64,000 nt of DNA from Brevibacterium marinum (GTDB lineage: Bacteria; Actinomycetota; Actinomycetes; Actinomycetales; Brevibacteriaceae), in NCBI RefSeq assembly GCF_011927955.1, contig NZ_JAATJN010000001.1, positions 2,356,001 to 2,420,000 on the forward strand. Direction: 5' to 3'. How positions within the stretch are numbered: the stretch's first letter is position 1; the number at the start of each line of letters is the position of its first letter. Of the stretch, positions 30,001 to 41,560 are shown piece by piece. Both the position numbers and the translations under genes were made by a program. Below the pieces are notes generated by a model that did no database searches, was not told the origin of the DNA, and worked only from the letters and a program-made list of their open reading frames with translations.

Positions 30001-30389
30001 GCCGATGACAATATCTGAGACTCATTGATGAGCTGCCCGCGGTCGTCGATGAGGAGGCCCGCGCACGCGCTTTTTCCCGGCTGTCGTTCGTCGTAGACAT
30101 CAGCATCATCGTGAAAGACCTTGTGCAAGGACTCGTAAATGTCGGCCAGTGAATATACTCCGAGGTAGACCGTATGCGCCCAGACCATCTTCGTACTGCC
30201 GAATTTCGGTGGCGGCTGGAGGCTGTTCCAGGGCAAGTCATTGCCTGGACGCCAGGACACGACTTGTTCGTGTGGCGAGTCGAGCGTCAACGATTTCGCA
30301 GCCGGCACCTTCTGTGGACTGAAAAGTTCCAGCAGCCACCAGAACTTGAGTATTCGCAGCTGTTCGTCCGTTGCCCGTCGACTCCTCAT
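27087..30389 (-). CDS. Large SF1 (UPF1/DNA2-like) helicase
   Basis: About 1100 aa from ATG 30389 (a GGAGG sits unusually close, so ATG 30437 is an alternative). Walker A is GPPGTGKT (341-348). A long insertion follows with a predicted coiled coil (RVDDLIAQAEAAQERLEALE and ensuing heptads, roughly 520-690). Walker B is WLFIDEAGQAAPQ, then VVAVGDPLQLQPV (motif III), APLRAHRRCDDPMF, and the C-terminal SF1 motifs GTIHTAQGREASVV and NVAVSRAQRRLYVIGD. The N-terminal 330 residues are unassigned. The gene is convergent with argH, alone on its strand, with no partner operon gene. It could be a defence or DNA/RNA-repair helicase; function unknown. Confidence 0.85.
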   Translation of the reverse strand: MRSRRATDEQLRILKFWWLLELFSPQKVPAAKSLTLDSPHEQVVSWRPGNDLPWNSLQPPPKFGSTKMVWAHTVYLGVYSLADIYESLHKVFHDDADVYDERQPGKSACAGLLIDDRGQLINESQILSSALWATGRATNRGPSDPNWAEGFDTARTSFAKTVENREEQRIEEFTRTLDHHHPTAENETPPPPPIGGDFIQELLKVAHRCSGINGLNDLATDEIVIESRAVSAKRAEETAETDFLNSFFLEDLSRVRKQTAQGELGAALNSYLTQDEALPLSHRIDVRDSPSTVDAAASVRHLPKGRWPSDPSHHLALSQQFAVNQALGSFSTTQGIMGVNGPPGTGKTTMLRDVLAGNIVERARRLAALPKAADAFTDTVHTWNVGEKYESKVPQLRPELTGFEMIVASANNSAVENISFEVPATEAIAKQWHDTADYFSDIATFLLQRDSKKKASETETSAWGTIAARLGNKSNRKGFRSDFWFGERDPKTWKLVEGGCLGLDETLRQRHEDRTQWPSWADAKNSFFQAERRVDDLIAQAEAAQERLEALESTHFNVQRLEQRLEHNQVQLDQVQQSLSQSLRSEREAAGRRDHAFSGYSQHIEAKPGVFEIIFSWGRALRPWRETLDEFSRTLLAAEEQLSEISRQREQLQITFHDKAENLTRTESELNRARAECQRLTAHCGDDEASYGNSYPGDGWTGETRELQAPWLNEKLDEARSELFFEALKLHENFMVSAGKKLRNGLRAAVSVVGAEHPAKLEPEKILAAWQLFFLAVPLVSTTFASAGRMFDALGKDSLGWLFIDEAGQAAPQYAVGTVWRAQRVVAVGDPLQLQPVVTIPNKVQGDIATTLGVSDSWRPPAASVQTLADRISIHGTTLVQEGEDVWVSAPLRAHRRCDDPMFSISNQIAYEEIMVNGVHRNINDPEELDLFDRPDGYRIYPSFWAHEAAPVSGNHLQPNQVDRLRNALDHLQKMGVDCSEVIAISPFRAVADKLSTLKYHYPGLTAGTIHTAQGREASVVFFVLGGDPSKPGARSWAAKSVNLVNVAVSRAQRRLYVIGDEAAWAKNNYFKQLSHSLGQHKDHARKSSAAQITERTERR

Positions 30390-30910
30390 GCCTCCATTCT
30401 GCACATTATTGACATCCGGTCTTGTCCGTTTCGGCATCCGGAGAGAGCTTTCGGCACCGCGACACCTCTCCTCACTTGTCGGTAATCGATATAGATGAAA
30501 GTCGACATCGTGTTCTGATAGTGAGAACGTAGCGTTAGCAACAAACCTTGATGAGTTGCGGCGTATCTCCGAAGAAGCAATGCTGTGTGTGAGCGCGCCC
30601 GATTGACTCATTGACGAGTTCCCGGATTTATCGGATGGCTCGCGGGTCTCGATGCGCTGGGATCGGGGAGTGACCGCGAGTTGGGACAGCGGTGAGCGCG
30701 GATGAGTTGAAGGCATTGCCGTACCTCACCGAGTTCTCCCCCGAGCTTCACTCGAAGCTGAGCAACTGACGACACTGAGAATCTGAGGAAGTGTCGGAGA
30801 CAGCCCACATCTTCGCTGCCGCGGCCAATGGCACACCCACCTCGGCGAGCACGTAGAATTGCTTCAGTCGGCCAAGCGTCGACATTGACAACACATTTGA
30901 AAGGAATACT
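30390..30910. other. Intergenic region between helicase and tyrS
   Basis: About 520 bp holding the divergent promoters of the helicase and tyrS. A plus-strand stretch near 30,700-30,770 reads DELKALPYLTEFSPELHSKLSN before a stop, possibly the tail of a lost gene. I see no convincing T-box leader. A GAAAGGA ribosome binding site precedes tyrS. Confidence 0.45.
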
Positions 30911-32197
30911 GTGACCGACATATTCAGCGATCTCACGGCCCGCGGGCTCATCGCGGTATCGACCGATGAAGCCGCGCTGCGAAAGGCTCTGAACGAAGAA
31001 TCGCTGACCTATTATGTCGGTTTCGATCCGACGGCGCCGAGCCTGCACATGGGCAACCTGGTCCAGCTCATCACGGCCGCTCGCCTGCAGCAGGCCGGAC
31101 ACAACCCCTTGGCCCTCGTCGGGGGTGCCACCGGACTCATCGGTGACCCGCGGATGTCGGGGGAGCGGACGCTCAACCCGCGCGAGGTCGTCGAAGAGTG
31201 GCTGGCGAAGATCCGCACTCAGGTCGAGAAGTTCCTCGACTTCGACGGCCCGCATGCGGCCCAGGTCGTCAACAACTACGACTGGACCTCCGAGCTCTCG
31301 GCCATCGACTTCCTCCGCGACGTCGGCAAGCACTTCCCGGTCAACCGGATGCTGGCCAAGGAGTCGGTCTCGGCACGGCTGAGCAACGAGAGCGGTCTTT
31401 CTTTCACCGAGTTCTCCTACCAGGTGCTGCAGGGCAACGACTACCTCGAGCTCTACCGCCGATACGGCTGCACCCTGCAGACCGGCGGTTCGGACCAGTG
31501 GGGCAACCTCACCTCCGGCGTCGACCTCATTCGGCGCGTCGAATCACAGAGCGTCCACGCGCTGGCGACTCCGCTGATCACGAAGGCCGACGGCACAAAG
31601 TTCGGCAAGACCGAATCCGGCACCGTTTGGTTGGACGCCGACCTGACCAGTCCGTACGCGTTCTGCCAGTTCTGGCTCAATGCCGACGACCGTGACGCCG
31701 TGAAGTACCTCAAGGTGTTCTCACTCCGTTCTCTCGAGGAGATCGCTGCGATCGAGGCGGAGTTCACTGCGGCTCCGCACACGCGAATGGCTCAGAAGAC
31801 TCTCGCCGAGGACGTCACGACGCTCGTCCACGGCAAGGAGAACTACGACCAGGCGATCGCCGCCGCAGCAGCGCTCTTCGGCGGGGGAGAACTCGTCAGC
31901 CTCGACTCCGGAACCCTCGGAGCAGCCACTGCCGAACTGCCCCGTGGCGATGTCAGCACCACCCAGCTGTCCGAGGGACTCCCCGTGGCCGATGCGTTCG
32001 TCGCCGCCGGCATCGTGAAATCCAAGGGTGAAGCTCGGCGTGCCATCAAGGACGGTGGCGCCTATGTCAACAACGTGAAAGTCTCCGGTGAAGACCCAAC
32101 CCTCACCCCCGCCGAGGTGCTTCCCACCGAGAGTGGGGGAGTGATCCTCCTGCGCCGGGGAAAGAAAACACTGGGAGCAGTTGACATCGTCAGCTGA
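30911..32197 (+). CDS. tyrS: Tyrosyl-tRNA synthetase
   Basis: Charges tRNA-Tyr with tyrosine. 428 aa, GTG start. The class I HIGH-like motif is PSLHMGNLVQ near residue 40 and the KMSKS-like motif is KFGKTESG near 235. YVGFDPTA and GGSDQWGNLTSG are the tyrosine-binding motifs of bacterial TyrRS. The last 60 residues are the S4 RNA-binding domain (KSKGEARRAIKDGGAYVNN). A hairpin terminator follows at 32,215. Single-gene transcription unit. Confidence 0.97.
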   Translation: MTDIFSDLTARGLIAVSTDEAALRKALNEESLTYYVGFDPTAPSLHMGNLVQLITAARLQQAGHNPLALVGGATGLIGDPRMSGERTLNPREVVEEWLAKIRTQVEKFLDFDGPHAAQVVNNYDWTSELSAIDFLRDVGKHFPVNRMLAKESVSARLSNESGLSFTEFSYQVLQGNDYLELYRRYGCTLQTGGSDQWGNLTSGVDLIRRVESQSVHALATPLITKADGTKFGKTESGTVWLDADLTSPYAFCQFWLNADDRDAVKYLKVFSLRSLEEIAAIEAEFTAAPHTRMAQKTLAEDVTTLVHGKENYDQAIAAAAALFGGGELVSLDSGTLGAATAELPRGDVSTTQLSEGLPVADAFVAAGIVKSKGEARRAIKDGGAYVNNVKVSGEDPTLTPAEVLPTESGGVILLRRGKKTLGAVDIVS

Positions 32198-32214
32198 GCT
32201 CCGTGAATTCCGCC

Positions 32215-32251
32215 GACACCGTGTCCTTGACCAGTTCGAGGGCACGGTGTC
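32215..32251 (+). terminator. Hairpin terminator after tyrS
   Basis: GACACCGTG (32215-32223) pairs perfectly with CACGGTGTC (32243-32251); three further pairs, one of them G-U, extend the stem inward. The following bases are GTTGT, so the U-tract is weak. Position 18 bp after the tyrS stop supports the call. Confidence 0.6.
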
Positions 32252-32497
32252 GTTGTATCCGGGGCGAGTGTCGTCGGATGCGGGGCGACAGCGGAGACGG
32301 GCGGCCCCGCGCGAATGGTCTGCGTCGAAGGACAAGCGAGGGGCTTGTATTGGCCGATTACACGGGCAGAGTGTGTACGGCTGTACCGAACGAGGTCATG
32401 GTGCTGACCGACACCATGGTTCCGGCAAGCCTCATGGTGTTGACAGTCGCCATGGCCCAGACTGGAATGAACGATCCGACGAAATGAGGTCACAACA
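32252..32497 (+). other. Leader region of the YccF-like gene
   Basis: About 245 bp without a confident gene. The promoter of the downstream gene must lie here, but no strong hexamers stand out. GAGGT 8 bp before 32498 is its ribosome binding site. Confidence 0.4.
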
Positions 32498-32899
32498 ATG
32501 AGAACACTGCTCAACATCATCTGGTTCATCTTCAGCGGACTGTGGCTGGCGCTCGGCTATTACCTCGCCGGCATCATCTGCTGCATCCTCATCGTCACCA
32601 TCCCGTGGGGAATCGCCTCATTCCGCATCGGCAACTACGCCCTCTGGCCCTTCGGACGCGAGGTCATCGAGACGAGGCCGGCAGGAATCGCGACCACGCT
32701 GGGCAACATCATCTGGGTCATCGTGGCGGGAATCTGGTTGGCGATCGGACATGTGGTCACCTCGATCCCGCTGTTCGTGTCGATCATCGGCATCCCACTG
32801 GGGTGGGCGAACATCAAACTCATCCCCGTCTCCCTCATGCCTCTGGGCAAGGACATCGTCAACAGCGACTCCCTGATGCCCGGCTACCGCGGAGCCTGA
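32498..32899 (+). CDS. YccF-domain (DUF307) inner membrane protein
   Basis: 133-aa protein with two copies of the DUF307 unit, each with two membrane helices: NIIWFIFSGLWLALGYYLAG then ILIVTIPWGIASFRIGNYALWPFG; and NIIWVIVAGIWLAIGHVVTS then IIGIPLGWANIKLIPVSLMPLG. Duplicated N-I-I-W motifs show the internal repeat. The family is widespread in bacteria with no settled function. It is monocistronic here, between tyrS and the rRNA operon. Confidence 0.88.
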   Translation: MRTLLNIIWFIFSGLWLALGYYLAGIICCILIVTIPWGIASFRIGNYALWPFGREVIETRPAGIATTLGNIIWVIVAGIWLAIGHVVTSIPLFVSIIGIPLGWANIKLIPVSLMPLGKDIVNSDSLMPGYRGA

Positions 32900-32924
32900 T
32901 CTGCCACCGTCAAACATCCGCGAG

Positions 32925-32940
32925 CCCCGGAAATCCGGGG
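32925..32940 (+). terminator. Short hairpin after the YccF-like gene
   Basis: CCCCGGA (32925-32931) and TCCGGGG (32934-32940) form a perfect 7-bp stem with a 2-base loop, 25 bp past the stop codon. No U-tract follows. Confidence 0.45.
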
Positions 32941-32999
32941 CGAAATCGCGTAACTGCAGCCTTAGTGACGGGCGTCACAGCGTAAGAGTCGGTTTGGAG

Positions 33000-33029
33000 T
33001 TGCACGTGGCTGTTCGTCTGGTCTAGAGT
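33000..33029 (+). promoter_or_regulatory. Candidate rRNA operon promoter
   Basis: TTGCAC (33000-33005), an 18-bp spacer and TAGAGT (33024-33029) resemble a sigma-70 promoter about 390 bp before the 16S gene. The long leader after it is normal for rRNA operons. More than one promoter may exist; the rest of the leader (33,030-33,420) holds no gene. Confidence 0.45.
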
Positions 33030-33204
33030 TGTATCTCGTTGCCCCGCAGAAAACGAGTTCTTCGAGATTGGTTTTCACCGGGTGTGACCAGCACAAACAG
33101 GGTTTTGGTTGACTGGTTTACACGCGGTCGGGGAGCGATAATTTGAAACTGGCGCCCCCAGTGAACGTGATCGTTTGTGCGGTTGTGGTGATGGGTGTGT
33201 GTTT

Positions 33205-33226
33205 GTGGTTTGAGAATCCAATAGCG
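33205..33226 (+). repeat. rRNA leader element repeated in the 16S-23S spacer (copy 1)
   Basis: GTGGTTTGAGAATC followed by two bases and ATAG occurs here in the leader and again at 35226-35247 in the spacer. The matching position before 16S and before 23S fits a boxA-type antitermination or processing element. Confidence 0.55.
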
Positions 33227-33420
33227 TATTTGTTTGAACAGATAGTGATGCCAGAATGATTTGTTTTCTGGTGAGACAATCACACGGTTCAACCTGGTGA
33301 GCCTGGTCCCCGTCTTTTGTGGTGGGGTTGGTTCGTGGGTTGGGTCGTGGTTTGTGGTCAGCTGGGTCACCCCGTGGCTTGGTTGGCTGTCTTGCTGGGA
33401 TTAGTACTGGAACATATTTT

Positions 33421-38470
<5,050 letters not shown>

Positions 38471-38642
38471 CCCTTTTCTTTTGTGGGGGTGGTGTGTGCG
38501 GGTAATGCTTTGAGGTTTGTACGAGAGTCATGTGTGACGGTCATGTTGCATGGTGGTGTTCGCGTTCGCTGTGCGGTTCTTGGACTGCTACTTTCATTCT
38601 TTGAGCATGTGGTTGTTCGGATGAGTGGTGGTCTGGTGGTTT

Positions 38643-38760
38643 TGCGGTGGTGATAGTGGTGGGGAAACGCCCGGTTAACCGTTCCGATCCCGGTAGCTAA
38701 GCCCATGCGCGCTGATGGTACTGCAACTTGGTGGTTGTGGGAGAGTAGGTTGCCGCCGCA
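38643..38760 (+). rRNA. rrf: 5S ribosomal RNA
   Basis: About 118 nt. GCGGTGGTGATAGTGGTGGG at the 5' end pairs with GGTTGCCGCCGC at the 3' end. GGGGAAACGCCCGG and AGCTAAGCCCA are standard 5S motifs. Lies 170 bp after the 23S gene; the gap holds nothing else. Confidence 0.93.
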
Positions 38761-38770
38761 ATAAATTTGT

Positions 38771-38818
38771 GAAGGAGGGGCTCTGTCCGTATGGACGGGG
38801 CCCCTCCTTCTTTGGTTT
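38771..38818 (+). terminator. Strong intrinsic terminator of the rRNA operon
   Basis: GAAGGAGGGG (38771-38780) pairs with CCCCTCCTTC (38801-38810), and the inner bases CTCTGTCC/GGACGGGG continue the stem to a 4-base loop. TTTGGTTT follows. A classic hairpin 10 bp past 5S. Confidence 0.9.
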
Positions 38819-38869
38819 CTTATTCCGCACACTGGCGGAGGCCGGCGAGCCGGGCACTTCTGCGCATCG

Positions 38870-39652
38870 TCAGTCCGCTGGATTTCCCATTGCCTCCAGC
38901 GCGGCCGAACCGGCGAGTTCGCCGAGTTCCGCGAAACGCTCATCGGGGATGCGCTCCTGTGGTCCCCAAATGCTGATGACTCCGATGGGGGAGCGCTGAC
39001 GATCGCGGATGGCAGCCGAGACGCCGTGCACTCCGTGTTCGAGCTCCCCCGCGGCGATGCTGTACCCGAGGGCACGAATCTCCTCGAGTTCTGCTTCGAG
39101 TTCTCGGGTCTCCGTGTGTGTGGCTTCGGTGTGACCGGGCAACGGCGCAGAGAGAACCGAGTGGACCTCGTTCTCCGGCAGCCACGCCAGCATCGCCTTG
39201 CCTGCTGACGTTGCATGGAGAGAGACCTGGCGGCCGATCCAGCGGACGGTCATCAGACTGGGCGGAACGACTTCGTCGACGTAGGTGAGCCCGAGCTCCC
39301 TGGGCACGGCGAGGCTGGCTGTCTCACCTGTCTCCTGACTCAATCTGGTGAGGATCGGATGACAGCGGTTGATCAGCTGGTCGATGCCGGCGCTCCTGGC
39401 CAGTCGATTCACGGCAAAGCCGATGGTGTAGCGGTGCGTGAAGGGATCCTTATCGACGAAATGGCTGTACTCAAGCGTGGCCAGCAGGCGCCAGGCTGTC
39501 GCTCGATTGAGACCGCAGGCATCGGCCACCTCGGCGACGGTGGATCCGTGCTCGGGACCGGCGGCGATGGCCTCCATGAGGCCGATCGCCCGCTCCACGG
39601 ACTGGATTCGACCGGTGGGCTCCGGGGTGCCCGCACCTGCTTGCTGAGCCAT
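38870..39652 (-). CDS. IclR-family transcriptional regulator
   Basis: 260 aa. Winged helix at residues 15-80: SVERAIGLMEAIAAGPEHGS, then VADACGLNRATAWRLLATLE. The effector domain follows (FAVNRLARSAG, GLTYVDEVVPPSLM, VSLHATSAGKAMLAWLPE, HGVHGVSAAIRDRQ). Transcribed divergently from the thioesterase/acyl-CoA gene cluster, 137 bp apart, so it probably regulates it. The effector is unknown; a carnitine- or betaine-related acyl compound would fit the neighbours. Confidence 0.9.
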   Translation of the reverse strand: MAQQAGAGTPEPTGRIQSVERAIGLMEAIAAGPEHGSTVAEVADACGLNRATAWRLLATLEYSHFVDKDPFTHRYTIGFAVNRLARSAGIDQLINRCHPILTRLSQETGETASLAVPRELGLTYVDEVVPPSLMTVRWIGRQVSLHATSAGKAMLAWLPENEVHSVLSAPLPGHTEATHTETRELEAELEEIRALGYSIAAGELEHGVHGVSAAIRDRQRSPIGVISIWGPQERIPDERFAELGELAGSAALEAMGNPAD

Positions 39653-39718
39653 TCACACTCCCTTGGTTCCGCGCCTCGCGCTCTAGCACCGTATCAGGAT
39701 TGCCTGTTCGTATGGGGA

Positions 39719-39789
39719 TTGACAACTCTCGCGCTGTGTTTGCAGAATATGTAATGCAATTGCAGGATGTGCAGTAGGGGGAGCGTGCC
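39719..39789 (+). promoter_or_regulatory. Promoter/operator of the quaternary-amine cluster
   Basis: TTGACA at 39719-39724 is a consensus -35; CAGAAT 18 bp later is a weak -10. Four TGCA half-sites (39741, 39755, 39761, 39770) lie just downstream, two of them forming the perfect palindrome TGCAATTGCA (39755-39764). This suits an IclR operator overlapping the promoter. GGGGGAG precedes the GTG start by 7 bp. Confidence 0.45.
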
Positions 39790-40335
39790 GTGGTTGATGA
39801 GGCCAGAATCAGAACACCATTCGAAGGGACGGGGAGTCCGGTATGGCGAGAGGACCGGGAACTGCCGGTCCCGCTCGTCCTCTACCGCACCCAGGTTCCC
39901 GAGTCCTGGGTCGACTACAACGACCACATGAGCGAATCGAGCTACCTGCTCGCGTTCGGCCACAGCGCCGATGCCTTCTTCCGCTTCATCGGCATCGACG
40001 AGGACTACCGGGACGCCGGTCATTCGCTCTTCACCGTCGAAACCCATATCCACAACATCGCCCAGGCCCGCAAGGACGATCCACTCGAGCTGTCATTGGC
40101 GGTTCTCGACCGTGACGCCAAACGGGTGCACATCCTGCACACAATGCGGAACTCCGTGAGCGGAGAGATCGTGGCCGCCGGCGAGCAGCTGCTCGTCCAC
40201 GTGGACACCGAGGTCGGCCGCTCTTCAGCCGTGCCCGACTGGCTGGGCGAGCGTCTGAGCCGGCTGTGCGAAGCACATGCCCACCTCGACCGCCCCGCCT
40301 TCGTCGGACGAGCTATGGGGATACGCCGAGGCTGA
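39790..40335 (+). CDS. Hotdog-fold thioesterase (betainyl-CoA thioesterase-like)
   Basis: 181-aa hotdog thioesterase. The core motif WVDYNDHMSESSYLLAFGH (near residue 40) carries the aspartate and asparagine/histidine of the 4-hydroxybenzoyl-CoA thioesterase group. FTVETHIHNIAQARKDD is the second conserved strand. Similar thioesterases accompany L-carnitine dehydrogenase, where they release glycine betaine from betainyl-CoA. Here it opens an operon-like run of acyl-CoA genes plus a BCCT transporter, which supports a role with a trimethylammonium acyl-CoA. The GTG start has a good ribosome binding site. Substrate is inferred. Confidence 0.8.
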   Translation: MVDEARIRTPFEGTGSPVWREDRELPVPLVLYRTQVPESWVDYNDHMSESSYLLAFGHSADAFFRFIGIDEDYRDAGHSLFTVETHIHNIAQARKDDPLELSLAVLDRDAKRVHILHTMRNSVSGEIVAAGEQLLVHVDTEVGRSSAVPDWLGERLSRLCEAHAHLDRPAFVGRAMGIRRG

Positions 40336-40399
40336 CCCGATTTCGGCCCCCGGCTGCAGAGACAGCAACCACCGACCACACTGCCAGGAGAACAAGAGA

Positions 40400-41560
40400 A
40401 TGGACTTCTCACTCGACATCGAACAGCAAGCGGTGGCAGACACCGTCCGACAGTTCGTCGAACGCGAACTCATGCCCTATGAAGACGAAGTCGAACGACT
40501 CGACGAACTGCCCGAAGGACTGACCGAACAGATCCGCACGCGGGCGCTGGACGCAGGGCTCTATGCGGCGAACATGCCCGAGGAGCTCGGAGGCGGTGGG
40601 CTCGACCCCATCAGCCTCACATTCGCCGAACGCGAGTTCGGCAAGACGAGCTTCGCCCTGCAGATGCTCGTGGCCAGACCGAGCAACATCCTCGAAGCCT
40701 GCGAGGGCGAACAGCGCGAACGCTACCTGCTGCCCACGGTCCGCGGTGAACGCCACGACTGCCTGGCCATGACCGAACCGGGTGCGGGATCGGATGTGCG
40801 CTCGATGAGCACACGCGCCGTACGCGACGGCGACGACTACATCATCAACGGCACCAAGCACTTCATCAGCCACGCCGATGCCGCCGACTTCGTCATCCTC
40901 TTCGCCGCCACCGGCACCGAGGAGACTCCGCGGGGACCGCGCAATCTGATCACAGCATTCCTCGTCGACAAGGACACCCCCGGTTTCGAGATCACCCGCG
41001 GTTCTGCGAGCGTGTCCCATCGCGGTTACCACCAATGCGAACTCTCATTCGTCGACTGCCGCATCCCGGCGGCTCAGCGTCTCGGTGAGGAAGGGCACGG
41101 CTTCGACCTCATGGACGAATGGTTGGGAGCCAGCAGACTCAGCGTGGCCGCCACCAGCGTCGGCCGCAGCCGCCGGGTCCTCGACATGGCCGTCCGCTGG
41201 GCGGCCGAACGCGAACAGTTCGGACAAACGATCGGACGGTTCCAGGGCGTCGGATTCCAGCTGGCCGACATGGCCACCGACGTCGAAGCCGCGGAGCTGC
41301 TGACGATGCAGGCCGCCAGCCGCCTCCAGCACGGCCGCATGTCGAACAGGGATGCCGCCATGGCCAAGCTCTTCGCCTCAGAAGCACTCGGGCGGATTAC
41401 GGATCAGGCGGTGCAGATCTTCGGCGGCATGGGCCTGATGAACGAGCTTCCCATCGAACGCTTCTGGCGCGATGCGCGCGTCGAACGGATCTGGGACGGC
41501 ACCAGCGAGATCCAACGGCACATCATCTCCCGGTCCCTGCTGCGGCCTCTGGGCGCATGA
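40400..41560 (+). CDS. Acyl-CoA dehydrogenase (CaiA-like)
   Basis: 386-aa FAD-dependent acyl-CoA dehydrogenase; introduces an alpha-beta double bond. Start ATG 40400 follows CAGGAGAACAAG. Motifs: MTEPGAGSDV (FAD/substrate loop), QIFGGMGLMNELPIERFWRD and RVERIWDGTSEIQRHIISR at the C-terminus. Within the cluster a CaiA-type activity on gamma-butyrobetainyl-CoA or crotonobetainyl-CoA is plausible. Its stop overlaps the next start by 4 bp. Confidence 0.9.
   Translation: MDFSLDIEQQAVADTVRQFVERELMPYEDEVERLDELPEGLTEQIRTRALDAGLYAANMPEELGGGGLDPISLTFAEREFGKTSFALQMLVARPSNILEACEGEQRERYLLPTVRGERHDCLAMTEPGAGSDVRSMSTRAVRDGDDYIINGTKHFISHADAADFVILFAATGTEETPRGPRNLITAFLVDKDTPGFEITRGSASVSHRGYHQCELSFVDCRIPAAQRLGEEGHGFDLMDEWLGASRLSVAATSVGRSRRVLDMAVRWAAEREQFGQTIGRFQGVGFQLADMATDVEAAELLTMQAASRLQHGRMSNRDAAMAKLFASEALGRITDQAVQIFGGMGLMNELPIERFWRDARVERIWDGTSEIQRHIISRSLLRPLGA

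Noticed and set aside
30390-30910. T-box riboswitch upstream of tyrS
   Set aside because: The conserved T-box core was not seen, so there is no support.
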